A stretch of DNA of 10,367 nucleotides from Cytophagales bacterium (GCA_003476475.1 DMUD01000278.1:1-10367); one strand, 5' to 3'; counted from the first letter of the stretch, positions 1 through 7,084 are shown. Notes: a model not told the origin generated them from the letters alone. Translations and numbers: made by a program.

Positions 1-1471
1 CTTCTTCCATCATTTCCTTGCATTTTTCAAGGGTTTTGTCCGAGCATATTTTGTCCACTATTTCTTCTGTTTCGTATTTCTCCAACACCTTGTCGGCCTT
101 TCGCACTTCTTTTACTATGATGGGTTTAATCATTTTGCCGTCGTTGGCTACGGCATTGTATAGCGTTAAGGTATGTAGTGGCGAAACTTTCATTTCATAA
201 CCATGGCATATCCAAGGAAGTGAAATGCCGCTCCATGAACTGTCGAATGTGTTTTTTATGTATGGTTCGGCTTCTCCTACCATTTGAAAGTCTATTTTGT
301 TGCCTAGCCCAAACTTTTGCAAATAGTTGATGAATTTTTGTGGTTTGTTGCCAAAATGCTTCACTACCATTTTGGCTATTGCAATGTTGGAAGAATAGGC
401 AAATGCTTGTTTTACTGTTAGGATACCATAGCCTTCGGGTTTGGCATCGGTCATTATGTGGTTGTAAAATTTGTATTTGCCCCAGTTGGCATGTATCGTG
501 TCATTCAATTCCATATCCGAATCCTCAAAAAGCGCCATGAGTGAAGCCAACTTCATAGTTGACCCTGGTTCGGTAAGTCCTTGGCTTCCTACGGCATAGT
601 TGTAACGTTCGGTGTAAGAGCCGTCTTTGTTTTTACCCAAATTGGCCATGGCTTTTATTTCGCCAGTTTTTACTTCCATCAACACCACTGAACCGTAATC
701 GGCGTCGTGCCGAAGCAAGTGGCGGTACAAGGCATCTTCTGCCACATCTTGAAGATTTACATTTAGGGTGGTTTGTATGTCGAAACCATCTTCTGGTTTT
801 ACATAATTTTCGTCGTAAAGTGGCCGATAGTTACCACCCGCAATTCGTTGAAAAAGTGCTTCCCCTTTTTTTCCTTCCAATTGGTCGTTGTAGCTGTATT
901 CTAGGCCTGCACCACTACGGTTTTCGTTGATAAAACCCACTGTACGAAAAGCCATATCGCCGAAAGGTCGATGGCGTTTGTCTATTTTTTCAAAGACAAC
1001 CCCACCTTTAAACTGTCCCAAACGGAAAATTGGCCAGGACGAGATCATTTTCTTTTGTGCAAATGTGAGGTTGTTTCCACTCAACACTAAATAGCGTTTT
1101 CTTTTTTCACGCGCATTTTTCAGAAATCTTTCGTAGTCACTTGCCGACCTGTCTTTGAAAAAACGTGACAAGAGCATACTGAGCGAATCTATGCCGTCTT
1201 TGAAAAACTTTTCTTTAGCTGCAGTAGGGTCGAAAGCAAGTTGGTAGAAAGGAAGAGAAGTAGCCAATAAGCTACCATTGTCCGAATAGATGTTGCCACG
1301 CGTTGCTTTTACGTCTTTGTATTCCAAGGTTATTTTTTCGGCGATTTTTTTCCAATGTGCACCTTCAACAAACTGTAAACGAGCTATTTTCCATACTATT
1401 GCACATGAAAAAAGGAGCACAAGTAAAAATGCTATTCTTACATGAAACAGTATGTTAAATTTAATGCTCAA
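1..1471 (-). CDS. ftsI: Penicillin-binding protein / FtsI-type septal transpeptidase (3' end missing)
   Basis: Class B penicillin-binding protein, the transpeptidase that cross-links septal peptidoglycan with FtsW and FtsL. About 490 residues are visible before the frame runs off the left edge. A short cytoplasmic tail and a membrane anchor (residues about 8-27) lead into the usual LQFVEG segment. The N-terminal PBP-dimer region includes ATRGNIYSDNG (about 51-61) and GLEYSYNDQLEG. The transpeptidase domain shows the active-site motif EPGSTMK (Ser304, Lys307) and the SSN motif (360-362). The third motif, KTG, is expected just beyond the edge, as spacing in E. coli FtsI suggests. The start is inferred: after an in-frame TGA there is no ATG before the anchor, and TTG at 1471-1469 gives (M)SIKFNILFHVRIAF, a normal length for the family. 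It lies 8 bases after the ftsL-like gene in the same operon. It could also be named PBP2 or SpoVD-like; position favours FtsI. Confidence 0.95.
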   Translation of the reverse strand, partial: MSIKFNILFHVRIAFLLVLLFSCAIVWKIARLQFVEGAHWKKIAEKITLEYKDVKATRGNIYSDNGSLLATSLPFYQLAFDPTAAKEKFFKDGIDSLSMLLSRFFKDRSASDYERFLKNAREKRKRYLVLSGNNLTFAQKKMISSWPIFRLGQFKGGVVFEKIDKRHRPFGDMAFRTVGFINENRSGAGLEYSYNDQLEGKKGEALFQRIAGGNYRPLYDENYVKPEDGFDIQTTLNVNLQDVAEDALYRHLLRHDADYGSVVLMEVKTGEIKAMANLGKNKDGSYTERYNYAVGSQGLTEPGSTMKLASLMALFEDSDMELNDTIHANWGKYKFYNHIMTDAKPEGYGILTVKQAFAYSSNIAIAKMVVKHFGNKPQKFINYLQKFGLGNKIDFQMVGEAEPYIKNTFDSSWSGISLPWICHGYEMKVSPLHTLTLYNAVANDGKMIKPIIVKEVRKADKVLEKYETEEIVDKICSDKTLEKCKEMMEE

Positions 1472-1479
1472 TGTGTGCT

Positions 1480-1863
1480 TTAATTTTCAACTAATATTTT
1501 AGTGGGTGGTACGTCGCTTTCGTAAATACCCATTGTTGCTGCTCTTTTTGCTATTTCCGATTGTTTGCTCTCGTACATATAATCCGATTTCATCGTAATG
1601 TAATCGGCACGCAAGTCTTCCACTTCTTGTTTCAACTTTTCTATTTTCCTAGCATTTCGTTCGGCAAAATGCCCGTTTGCAATGTAAATAATGACCAATA
1701 CCGTGCAGAAAAGGACTTTTGGCAAATATTCAATTGGAATTCCCTTTTCGAATAAATGGTCCAACTTTATTAGCTTGTCCAATGCCGAAAATACGCTTCC
1801 GCCAGCAGAAGTTTTTTTGGCTTCTTTTTCTTTTTGTTGCGGTATTTTGTAGGTATTACCCAA
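1480..1863 (-). CDS. ftsL: FtsL-like division protein
   Basis: Small bitopic membrane protein of 127 residues. FtsL proteins sit in the divisome with FtsB/FtsQ and help to activate FtsWI. A basic, low-complexity cytoplasmic tail (about 1-45) is followed by one transmembrane helix (about 47-63, LPKVLFCTVLVIIYIANG). Next comes a charged coiled-coil stretch (about 66-100) and a short tail ending in PPTKILVEN. This layout and the position between rsmH and ftsI are the diagnosis, because FtsL sequences themselves diverge strongly. The ATG is 3 bases after the rsmH stop, so translation is probably coupled. The long N-terminal tail before the helix is typical of Bacteroidota versions. The symbol rests on context and topology more than on sequence motifs. 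Confidence 0.85.
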   Translation of the reverse strand: MGNTYKIPQQKEKEAKKTSAGGSVFSALDKLIKLDHLFEKGIPIEYLPKVLFCTVLVIIYIANGHFAERNARKIEKLKQEVEDLRADYITMKSDYMYESKQSEIAKRAATMGIYESDVPPTKILVEN

Positions 1864-1866
1864 TTA

Positions 1867-2811
1867 TTATCTGTCTATGGTTCTTTTTGCTATTCTCAAC
1901 TTCGCGCTTCTTGAACGAGGATTTTCTTTTTGCTCTGTTTCGCTTGGTTCAATGGGTTTTTTGTTCACCGCTTCGAAAGGCTTCAACACATTGCCATAAA
2001 AGTCTTTTTCTTCATCGCCGCTGAATTTGCCCTTTTGGATGAAGTTTTTTACCAATCGGTCTTCTAAAGAGTGATAGGACATCACTACTAGTTTTCCTTC
2101 GGGTTTCAGGACATCGACCGTTTGCAATAAAAACTCGCGCAAAGCGTCCAATTCCTTGTTCACCTCTATGCGCAAAGCCTGAAATGCTTGGGCGAAATAT
2201 TTGTTTTCGGCACCACGCGGGGCCAGTTTTCGTAAAATATTTTTGAAATCTTCGACGGTGTGTATAGGCGATTTTATCCTTTCTTGCACCACTTGTGCCG
2301 CAAGGGTACGCGCATTCCGGATTTCGCCATACATGCCAAAAATTTTATGCAATTCGCTTTCGGAATACTCATTCAAAATGCGGGCCGCTGTAGCCGATTC
2401 AGACTGGTTCATGCGCATATCGAGTGTGGCATCAAATCGTGTTGAAAATCCGCGTTCAGCCGTATCGAATTGGTGAGAGGAAACCCCCAAGTCTGCCAAA
2501 ATGCCATCTACTTTTTCTACTCCATACAGGCGTAAATATTTTTGTACATGTCGAAAATTGGCTTCAACAAAGACAAAATTTGGGTCTTCAATTTCCAATG
2601 CATTCGTTTTGGCATCGACATCTTGGTCAAAACCAAACAGTTTTCCTTTGCCTTTTAGTTTAGCTAATATTGCTTTGCTGTGTCCGCCACCACCAAATGT
2701 GGCATCAACATACAATCCACCTTCACACACCTGCAATCCCTCAATGCATTCGTTCAGCATTACGGGAATGTGGTATTTTTTTTCGGTAGTGTGTGAAGTG
2801 TTCATTGTCAT
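1867..2811 (-). CDS. rsmH: 16S rRNA (cytosine(1402)-N(4))-methyltransferase RsmH
   Basis: S-adenosylmethionine-dependent enzyme (formerly MraW) that methylates N4 of C1402 in the 16S rRNA decoding centre. The protein has 314 residues, the normal family length. Visible motifs are HIPVMLNE (14-21), the SAM-binding loop VDATFGGGGHSKAIL (35-49), the acidic FGFDQD (59-64), LADLGVSSHQFD with ERGFS (105-122), QALRIEVNKEL (211-221) and SYHSLEDRLVK (245-255). The C-terminus is basic (RSRSAKLRIAKR). The first ATG (2811) gives MTMNTS; an in-frame ATG two codons later is equally possible. mraZ ends 47 bases upstream and the ftsL-like gene starts 3 bases downstream, as in many dcw clusters. Confidence 0.98.
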   Translation of the reverse strand: MTMNTSHTTEKKYHIPVMLNECIEGLQVCEGGLYVDATFGGGGHSKAILAKLKGKGKLFGFDQDVDAKTNALEIEDPNFVFVEANFRHVQKYLRLYGVEKVDGILADLGVSSHQFDTAERGFSTRFDATLDMRMNQSESATAARILNEYSESELHKIFGMYGEIRNARTLAAQVVQERIKSPIHTVEDFKNILRKLAPRGAENKYFAQAFQALRIEVNKELDALREFLLQTVDVLKPEGKLVVMSYHSLEDRLVKNFIQKGKFSGDEEKDFYGNVLKPFEAVNKKPIEPSETEQKENPRSRSAKLRIAKRTIDR

Positions 2812-2858
2812 AAGAAAACCAAAACCTTAAGCTTTTATACTTTACCTGCAACTATGTG

Positions 2859-3323
2859 CTAAATTTCTTTTGACCCTTGGCTTCCCAAATGCTTTTTCAA
2901 TAGGCTTGCCAAATCTTTTGGATCTGAAATAAGGTGTTTTTCGTATGTGGCAGGTTCCCATACTTCCAATCGGTTTCCCATTCCTACCAATATTGCTTCT
3001 TTTCCTATTCCAGCATATTCCAACATACGCTTTGTAATCAAAAAACGACCCATGTTGTCTAATTCGAAAACTTGACCAGCACGGAAAAAATTACGCTGTA
3101 TGATGGCCGTATCCTCGTCAAATTCATTCAAACCCAAGACCTTTGCCGCCAATTTTTCTGATTCAGGAATGGGGTATACTACCAAACATGGGTCTGCGCT
3201 ACTGCGCATCACGTATATCTCGTCGCTGTATCCTTCGGGTAGGCGCGCTTTTACCTTGGCCGGCAGTATCATCCGACCTTTAGGATCTACAGCGCACTCA
3301 TATTCTCCCGAGAAGTAGGCCAT
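2859..3323 (-). CDS. mraZ: Transcriptional regulator MraZ
   Basis: First gene of the dcw operon. MraZ is an AbrB-like, ring-forming DNA-binding protein that controls its own operon; it represses in E. coli and activates in some mollicutes. The protein has 154 residues with two tandem MraZ repeats. Each carries the DNA-contact signature DxxxR: DPKGRMILPAKVKARLP (13-29) and DNMGRFLITKRMLEYAGI (89-106). The N-terminus MAYFSGEYECAVD fits the family. Its probable own operator, three 10-bp repeats, lies 68 to 95 bases upstream, and a promoter box lies between. No strong Shine-Dalgarno sequence precedes the ATG. Confidence 0.97.
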   Translation of the reverse strand: MAYFSGEYECAVDPKGRMILPAKVKARLPEGYSDEIYVMRSSADPCLVVYPIPESEKLAAKVLGLNEFDEDTAIIQRNFFRAGQVFELDNMGRFLITKRMLEYAGIGKEAILVGMGNRLEVWEPATYEKHLISDPKDLASLLKKHLGSQGSKEI

Positions 3324-3335
3324 TCAATTTTTGTT

Positions 3336-3358
3336 GGGTGAAGTGATGCAATTCACCC
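3336..3358 (-). promoter_or_regulatory. 5' leader hairpin of mraZ mRNA
   Basis: A perfect 7-bp inverted repeat, GGGTGAA and TTCACCC, encloses a 9-nt loop. On the coding strand it begins 4 bases after the TAnnTTTG box, so a transcript started at the usual distance would carry it at its extreme 5' end. It ends 12 bases before the mraZ ATG. Such 5'-terminal stems commonly protect mRNA from decay or gate initiation; that role is inferred. Confidence 0.5.
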
Positions 3359-3362
3359 TTTG

Positions 3363-3370
3363 CAAATGTA
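3363..3370 (-). promoter_or_regulatory. Bacteroidota -7 promoter box of the dcw operon
   Basis: The coding-strand sequence TACATTTG matches the Bacteroidota consensus TAnnTTTG exactly. It lies 40 bases upstream of the mraZ ATG. No TTTG lies at the usual -33 spacing; that region abuts the putative MraZ repeats. The arrangement would let MraZ affect RNA polymerase binding directly. The same octamer occurs before the IscA-like gene. Confidence 0.6.
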
Positions 3371-3390
3371 GAAAATGGCAAACAAAAATC

Positions 3391-3418
3391 CACCACTTTT
3401 CACCACTTTTTACCACTA
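3391..3418 (-). promoter_or_regulatory. Putative MraZ operator, three tandem 10-bp repeats
   Basis: On the plus strand CACCACTTTT occurs twice back to back (3391-3400 and 3401-3410), and a third, shorter copy, TACCACTA, follows at 3411-3418. The CCACT core therefore recurs exactly every 10 bp. Read on the coding strand it is AGTGG three times. Known MraZ operators consist of several short G-rich direct repeats at about one-turn spacing upstream of mraZ (TGGGN in E. coli, AAAGTGG-type in mollicutes). Position, period and core all fit, so autoregulation is a strong inference. Binding has not been shown here. Confidence 0.7.
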
Positions 3419-3420
3419 AG

Positions 3421-3653
3421 CTTTTGATAGTCAATCTAACTACCTTGTTTTTGAATACTTAGAATAACACCTTTATATTAAAGAATGATTAGCTTTATAT
3501 TAATAGTCTATTAATCAGTATTTTAAATTAAAAAAATGAGCAAAAAAAGGGAGATATGCCAAAAAATGGCTTTATCTGAAGAGGTAAAACGAGATTTATT
3601 TGCTTCGTTTTAAATAATTTAAAAGTGAAAAAATTAGTTATTTATTAAATAAA
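3421..3653. other. AT-rich intergenic region between dcw promoter and serine hydrolase
   Basis: No gene of normal size is visible. It contains the 17-nt palindrome at 3499-3515, a possible 25-codon ORF at 3536-3613 (plus strand, starting MSKKREICQKM), and the terminator-like hairpin reaching to 3656. The short ORF has no clear ribosome-binding site or recognised family and may be chance. Confidence 0.5.
3499..3515. repeat. 17-nt perfect AT-rich palindrome
   Basis: Arms ATTAATAG and CTATTAAT pair perfectly around one central T. It is almost purely AT, so it is a better candidate for a dimeric-protein operator than for a stable RNA hairpin. It lies about 80 bases upstream of the MraZ repeats relative to dcw transcription. 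No regulator is identified. Confidence 0.45.
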
Positions 3654-3656
3654 CTA
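3628..3656 (-). terminator. Candidate Rho-independent terminator of the serine hydrolase gene
   Basis: On the minus strand the stop codon TAG opens a stem. Its arms, TAGTT then ATTTA and TAAAT then AACTA with one bulged base, enclose a 3-nt loop. A run of six T residues follows one base later. The stem is AT-only apart from one G-C pair, so it is weak, but position and U-tract fit intrinsic termination. It would separate this gene from the dcw region. Confidence 0.4.
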
Positions 3657-4988
3657 TTCTGTTTTTGCTAATCGGAGGGTGGAAAATTGGGGTGAGGTAT
3701 GTAACACCAACTTGTAAACTCCTCGAGGTATAGAGGCCAGTTCTATGGTGCCAGATGTTGTGCCTTTTTGCATACTTTGTCCAAGTGGATTAAAAATTTC
3801 GTAGAGGGTTTCTTCGGGTACATTTTCAATTCGAATTTTGTGTTGTGCAGGATTGGGGAAGAAGTAAGTGTCAGGTTTTAAATTTTCTGCTTTTTCGATA
3901 CCAGTTGCCACAACATGGGACGTGATAAGATTAAGAATACTTTCTGCCACTTCGTTAATTTCTAGCGGATTACTATTCGTCAGTAAGACTACAATCGCCT
4001 GGGTGGCAGTATCCATTAGAAAACGGCTTCTATAGCCTCTTATGTCACCGCCATGACCCCACACCACCCTGTTGTTCAACACCTGTCGGCCTATTCCAAG
4101 CCCATAATTTCCGGGCGAACTAAATTTCACAAGATTGGCAAATGAATTGGGCTCGAGCACCTTTTTATCTATAAACAAATATTTATACCATTGGGCCATT
4201 TCGCTTGCTGTAGAATACATGGCGCCAGCGCTCCAAGCAGCACTGTTCAACGATAATCTAGGAATGCCGTCTATGTCTTTTCCATTTTGCCAAGGGTGTG
4301 CCACTTCACCCTTTATTGGTTCGTATACATCGAAAAAAGTAGAATCGAGTTGCAAGCTATTCAGCAAGTTGGTTCTTATGTAGTTTGCAAGCGATTGGTT
4401 TGACGCTTTCTGAAAAATAAGACCAGCCAAAAGATAATTGGTATTGGAATAAAAGGTACCCTTACCTGGTTGAAAAATGGGAGTGCCTATGTAGGGCAAT
4501 AATTCTTCTGGCTGAAACACTCGATATGGATTTTTTGAAATAGAATCAGCATAACCTGGAAAATCGATGATGTCGGCTATACCACTCGTGTGATTGAGCA
4601 ATTGCGTGATGGTGATATTGGGATTCACATTTTTGATGGAGGGCAACCATTTCGAGATTTTGTCGTCGAGTCGAATGCTGGTATCATTTTCCATGAGTTT
4701 CAGTAATGAAACCGATGTAAAAAGTTTGGTGTTACTGCCTATGCCAAACAACATGTCCTTACCAATGGGTGAGTTTGAGTAGGAAAGTCCACTTGTGCCT
4801 GTCCAGTAACCTTGCAAGGGAAGATAAACGGCCGACGAGATGCCTTTTATCTTATAAGCCGACTGAAGGCTGTCGAGCCTTTGCTGCATCAAGATTCCCA
4901 AAGTTGGGTCAAATGATTGACTTTTAGCCCATAAAACATTGAAAATGAAAACAAAAAAAGCAAATTTATTTATGTAAAAATATTTCAT
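3654..4988 (-). CDS. Secreted beta-lactamase-fold serine hydrolase with T9SS sorting domain
   Basis: Predicted exported serine hydrolase (beta-lactamase / DD-peptidase fold, Pfam Beta-lactamase type), 444 residues. A signal peptide covers about residues 1-24. The three catalytic motifs are visible: GIGSNTK (nucleophile Ser85, Lys88), YSN (Tyr180-Asn182) and HGG (312-314). LLNHTSGI (130-137) is also typical. From about 372 a type A Por secretion tail follows: a PNPA start, then SIPRGVYKL and a basic end. This directs T9SS secretion and surface attachment. The substrate cannot be read from sequence; D-amino-acid peptides, esters and beta-lactams are all possible. It is transcribed alone, convergent with nothing and divergent from the lytic transglycosylase gene. 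No clear TAnnTTTG box was found upstream. Function beyond the fold is uncertain. Confidence 0.9.
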   Translation of the reverse strand: MKYFYINKFAFFVFIFNVLWAKSQSFDPTLGILMQQRLDSLQSAYKIKGISSAVYLPLQGYWTGTSGLSYSNSPIGKDMLFGIGSNTKLFTSVSLLKLMENDTSIRLDDKISKWLPSIKNVNPNITITQLLNHTSGIADIIDFPGYADSISKNPYRVFQPEELLPYIGTPIFQPGKGTFYSNTNYLLAGLIFQKASNQSLANYIRTNLLNSLQLDSTFFDVYEPIKGEVAHPWQNGKDIDGIPRLSLNSAAWSAGAMYSTASEMAQWYKYLFIDKKVLEPNSFANLVKFSSPGNYGLGIGRQVLNNRVVWGHGGDIRGYRSRFLMDTATQAIVVLLTNSNPLEINEVAESILNLITSHVVATGIEKAENLKPDTYFFPNPAQHKIRIENVPEETLYEIFNPLGQSMQKGTTSGTIELASIPRGVYKLVLHTSPQFSTLRLAKTE

Positions 4989-5024
4989 TTTTTTAAAAAA
5001 GAGACTTAATCTTACTACAGGCTG

Positions 5025-5041
5025 CGCTTGTTAGTCAAGCG
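5025..5041. repeat. Short perfect hairpin upstream of serine hydrolase
   Basis: Arms CGCTTG and CAAGCG pair around a 5-nt loop, 37-53 bases upstream of the serine hydrolase ATG. It is followed on the plus strand by ATTTAG. It could be an operator or a decayed interspersed palindrome; the sequence alone does not decide. Confidence 0.35.
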
Positions 5042-5210
5042 ATTTAGTCCGTCGAAATACCTGAAGAAATGCAAGGCGGGTAAATTTTCAGCTGACATTT
5101 TCATTATTCGGTTTTTAGCTGTAACGCTTAAATCTGTTCAAAGCGTGGATAGGCACAAGGAATCATTGGTGCAAATTGCTGAAAAATCTTTATCCGAAAT
5201 ATTTAGCGTT

Positions 5211-5218
5211 TAACTTTG
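5211..5218 (+). promoter_or_regulatory. Bacteroidota -7 promoter box of the lytic transglycosylase gene
   Basis: TAACTTTG matches TAnnTTTG exactly, 22 bases before the ATG at 5241. This implies a leader of only about 15-20 nt. The -33 region has only a degenerate T-rich match. Confidence 0.55.
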
Positions 5219-5240
5219 TATTCAAATCTTTTTCATTCCG

Positions 5241-7052
5241 ATGCGCTTCATATCTTTTTTCTTGTTTTTGCCATTTTTGTCCATTGCCCAAACAGTAGAT
5301 ATTCCCGACGAGATGTATTTTTTGGATACCAAAATTTACATCAAAAATTCGGCCAAAAGCCAAATAGCCGAAACCGTTTCGGCACTCAAAAAAAACCAAA
5401 CATACTATCGAGCTAAACTTGACAGAATAGACGCCTACTTCCCGCTTATCGAAAGAATTTTTGCAGAAGAAGGCATACCCGACGATTTCAAATTTTTGGT
5501 CGTCCAAGAAAGCTCTTTGGTTTCCGATGCGGTTTCTACCTCCAACGCGGTTGGGTTTTGGCAATTCAAACGTGAATCGGCTACCGAGTTGGGCTTGCGT
5601 GTAGACCATTTGGTGGACGAACGTAAGAACATTTATTCATCTACAAAAGGCGCCGCTGCCTATTTCAAAAGAAGCAACGCCGTTTTCAACAATTGGATTT
5701 ACACTTTGCAGTCTTACCAAGTAGGTTTGGGAGGCACGCAGCGCACCGTCGATTCGCGCTACTATGGGGCAAAAGAAATGGAGATAGACGGCAACACCCA
5801 TTGGTATGTGATAAAATGCATTGCCCACAAACTTGCTTTTGGTGAGGAAGAGGGCAAAAATACCACACCTCCTTTGGTGCTTTTTGAATACGGCAATGCC
5901 AAAGGCAAAACCTGGAAAGACATTTCACTTGAATTGGAAGTGCAGGAAGACAAACTGAGAGAATACAACAAGTGGTTGAGCCATCACACCATTCCCGACG
6001 ACAGAGAATATGTGGTAGTAGTGCCCGCCAGTTATATGGAAAAAGAAGCCATTGCGGCCAAAATTGGTGTTTCGGTTTTGGCTTCGGCCAAATTGCCCAC
6101 AAGAGATTTGAGGCCATTAACTGTACCCAGAAAGATAACTGCAAAGGCGCAAGAGCGTTATCCGGGCAACAAGCCTGTTTTTGTTTTGCACAACGGACTG
6201 GAAGCCATTAAGGCAAAAGACGGCGACGACATCAACAAATTGGCCATTCTGTCAGGCATTTCAAGAAACAGATTTTTACGATTCAACGACCTCCGAATTT
6301 TTGATGAACTGGTTCCAAATGAATACTACTACATTGAAGCCAAGAAAAACAAAGCCAATGTGCTTTTTCACATTCTTCGTGCAGGCGAAACATTACGCGA
6401 TATATCACAAATGTATGGGGTAACTATTTCTTCAATTTTAAACAAAAACCGTATGAAAAAAGGAGAGCCATTGCAACCTGGTCGCGAGCTATGGCTCAAA
6501 AACAAAAGGCCGCAAGAAGTGGCAGTAAAAATTGTGGAATTGGCAAGTCCCAACTTGGCTAAGGCAATGCCCAAACCCATAAAAAAAGATACCGTTTCGG
6601 TGCTTCCAAAACCCACTTTATTGGCTACGCCAAAACAGGAAATAACCCCCAAAGAGGCTCCTTTGGTTAAATCTGCCCAAACAGATGAATTGCCGGTTCA
6701 GGTAGCCACTGCCAATCAATTTCCCCGAATAAGTATAAAAGATACTATTCATACCGTTCAACAAAAGGAAACAATTTACTCCATTGCTCGCTTGTATAAT
6801 ACCAGGCCCGACAGTATCAAATCTTGGAATATGTTGGATTCCGCTGGTCTGAAAATTGCTCAAGTGCTAAAGGTGAAGAAAAAAGTAGTAGAGAAAGCCA
6901 ATGGTTTTAAAGTACATGTGGTAGCGCCCAGCGAAACATTGTACAGACTATCTGAAATGTATAAAGTTCCAGTTCAGAAAATTCAGGAATGGAATAATAA
7001 AAGCGATGCCACTTTATCTACTGGCGATATTATCCTCATAAAAGAGAAATAG
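5241..7052 (+). CDS. MltD-like membrane-bound lytic murein transglycosylase with LysM repeats
   Basis: Lytic transglycosylase that cleaves peptidoglycan glycan strands non-hydrolytically in the periplasm. The protein has 603 residues. A hydrophobic signal sequence covers 1-16. A GH23/SLT domain runs from about 65 to 205: the catalytic glutamate is Glu90 in VVQESSL, followed by SNAVGFWQF (101-109) and LQSYQVGLGG (156-165). Three clear LysM modules bind glycan: about 375-420 (FHILRAGETLRDIS), 502-547 (IHTVQQKETIYSIA) and 556-601 (VHVVAPSETLYRLS). A degenerate fourth LysM-like segment lies at about 313-366. A Pro/Lys-rich linker (about 425-500) separates the first clear LysM from the last two. 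There is no lipobox cysteine, so it is probably secreted or anchored by its signal helix. It has its own promoter and points away from the dcw operon. MltD-like is by architecture. Confidence 0.93.
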   Translation: MRFISFFLFLPFLSIAQTVDIPDEMYFLDTKIYIKNSAKSQIAETVSALKKNQTYYRAKLDRIDAYFPLIERIFAEEGIPDDFKFLVVQESSLVSDAVSTSNAVGFWQFKRESATELGLRVDHLVDERKNIYSSTKGAAAYFKRSNAVFNNWIYTLQSYQVGLGGTQRTVDSRYYGAKEMEIDGNTHWYVIKCIAHKLAFGEEEGKNTTPPLVLFEYGNAKGKTWKDISLELEVQEDKLREYNKWLSHHTIPDDREYVVVVPASYMEKEAIAAKIGVSVLASAKLPTRDLRPLTVPRKITAKAQERYPGNKPVFVLHNGLEAIKAKDGDDINKLAILSGISRNRFLRFNDLRIFDELVPNEYYYIEAKKNKANVLFHILRAGETLRDISQMYGVTISSILNKNRMKKGEPLQPGRELWLKNKRPQEVAVKIVELASPNLAKAMPKPIKKDTVSVLPKPTLLATPKQEITPKEAPLVKSAQTDELPVQVATANQFPRISIKDTIHTVQQKETIYSIARLYNTRPDSIKSWNMLDSAGLKIAQVLKVKKKVVEKANGFKVHVVAPSETLYRLSEMYKVPVQKIQEWNNKSDATLSTGDIILIKEK

Positions 7053-7084
7053 TCTTTTGGCTAATATCTAAACTTTTTAAGGCT

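Larger units (their letters stand above)
4989..5240. other. Divergent intergenic region
   Basis: This 252-base spacer separates the divergent serine hydrolase and transglycosylase genes. It holds a short perfect hairpin (5025-5041) and a TAnnTTTG box near its right end. A 61-codon open frame on the plus strand lacks an ATG and overlaps that box; I do not regard it as a gene. Confidence 0.5.

Noticed and set aside
1719..2024. 101-codon plus-strand open frame
   Set aside because: Antisense to the ftsL-like gene and rsmH; its hydrophobic, Phe-rich peptide comes from reading lysine-rich codons in reverse.
2501..2830. 109-codon open frame on the plus strand
   Set aside because: Lies opposite rsmH, which has all family motifs; the plus-strand peptide has no recognisable domain. 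Shadow frame.
3391..3418. Short tandem repeats as a CRISPR array
   Set aside because: Ten-base units without spacers, at an mraZ promoter; they fit a protein-binding site, not CRISPR repeats.
5028..5213. 61-codon plus-strand frame before the transglycosylase gene
   Set aside because: Starts only at TTG, sits over a hairpin and the -7 box of the next gene, and resembles no family.
5686..6144. 152-codon minus-strand open frame
   Set aside because: Entirely inside the lytic transglycosylase gene; Cys/Trp-rich peptide without family features.
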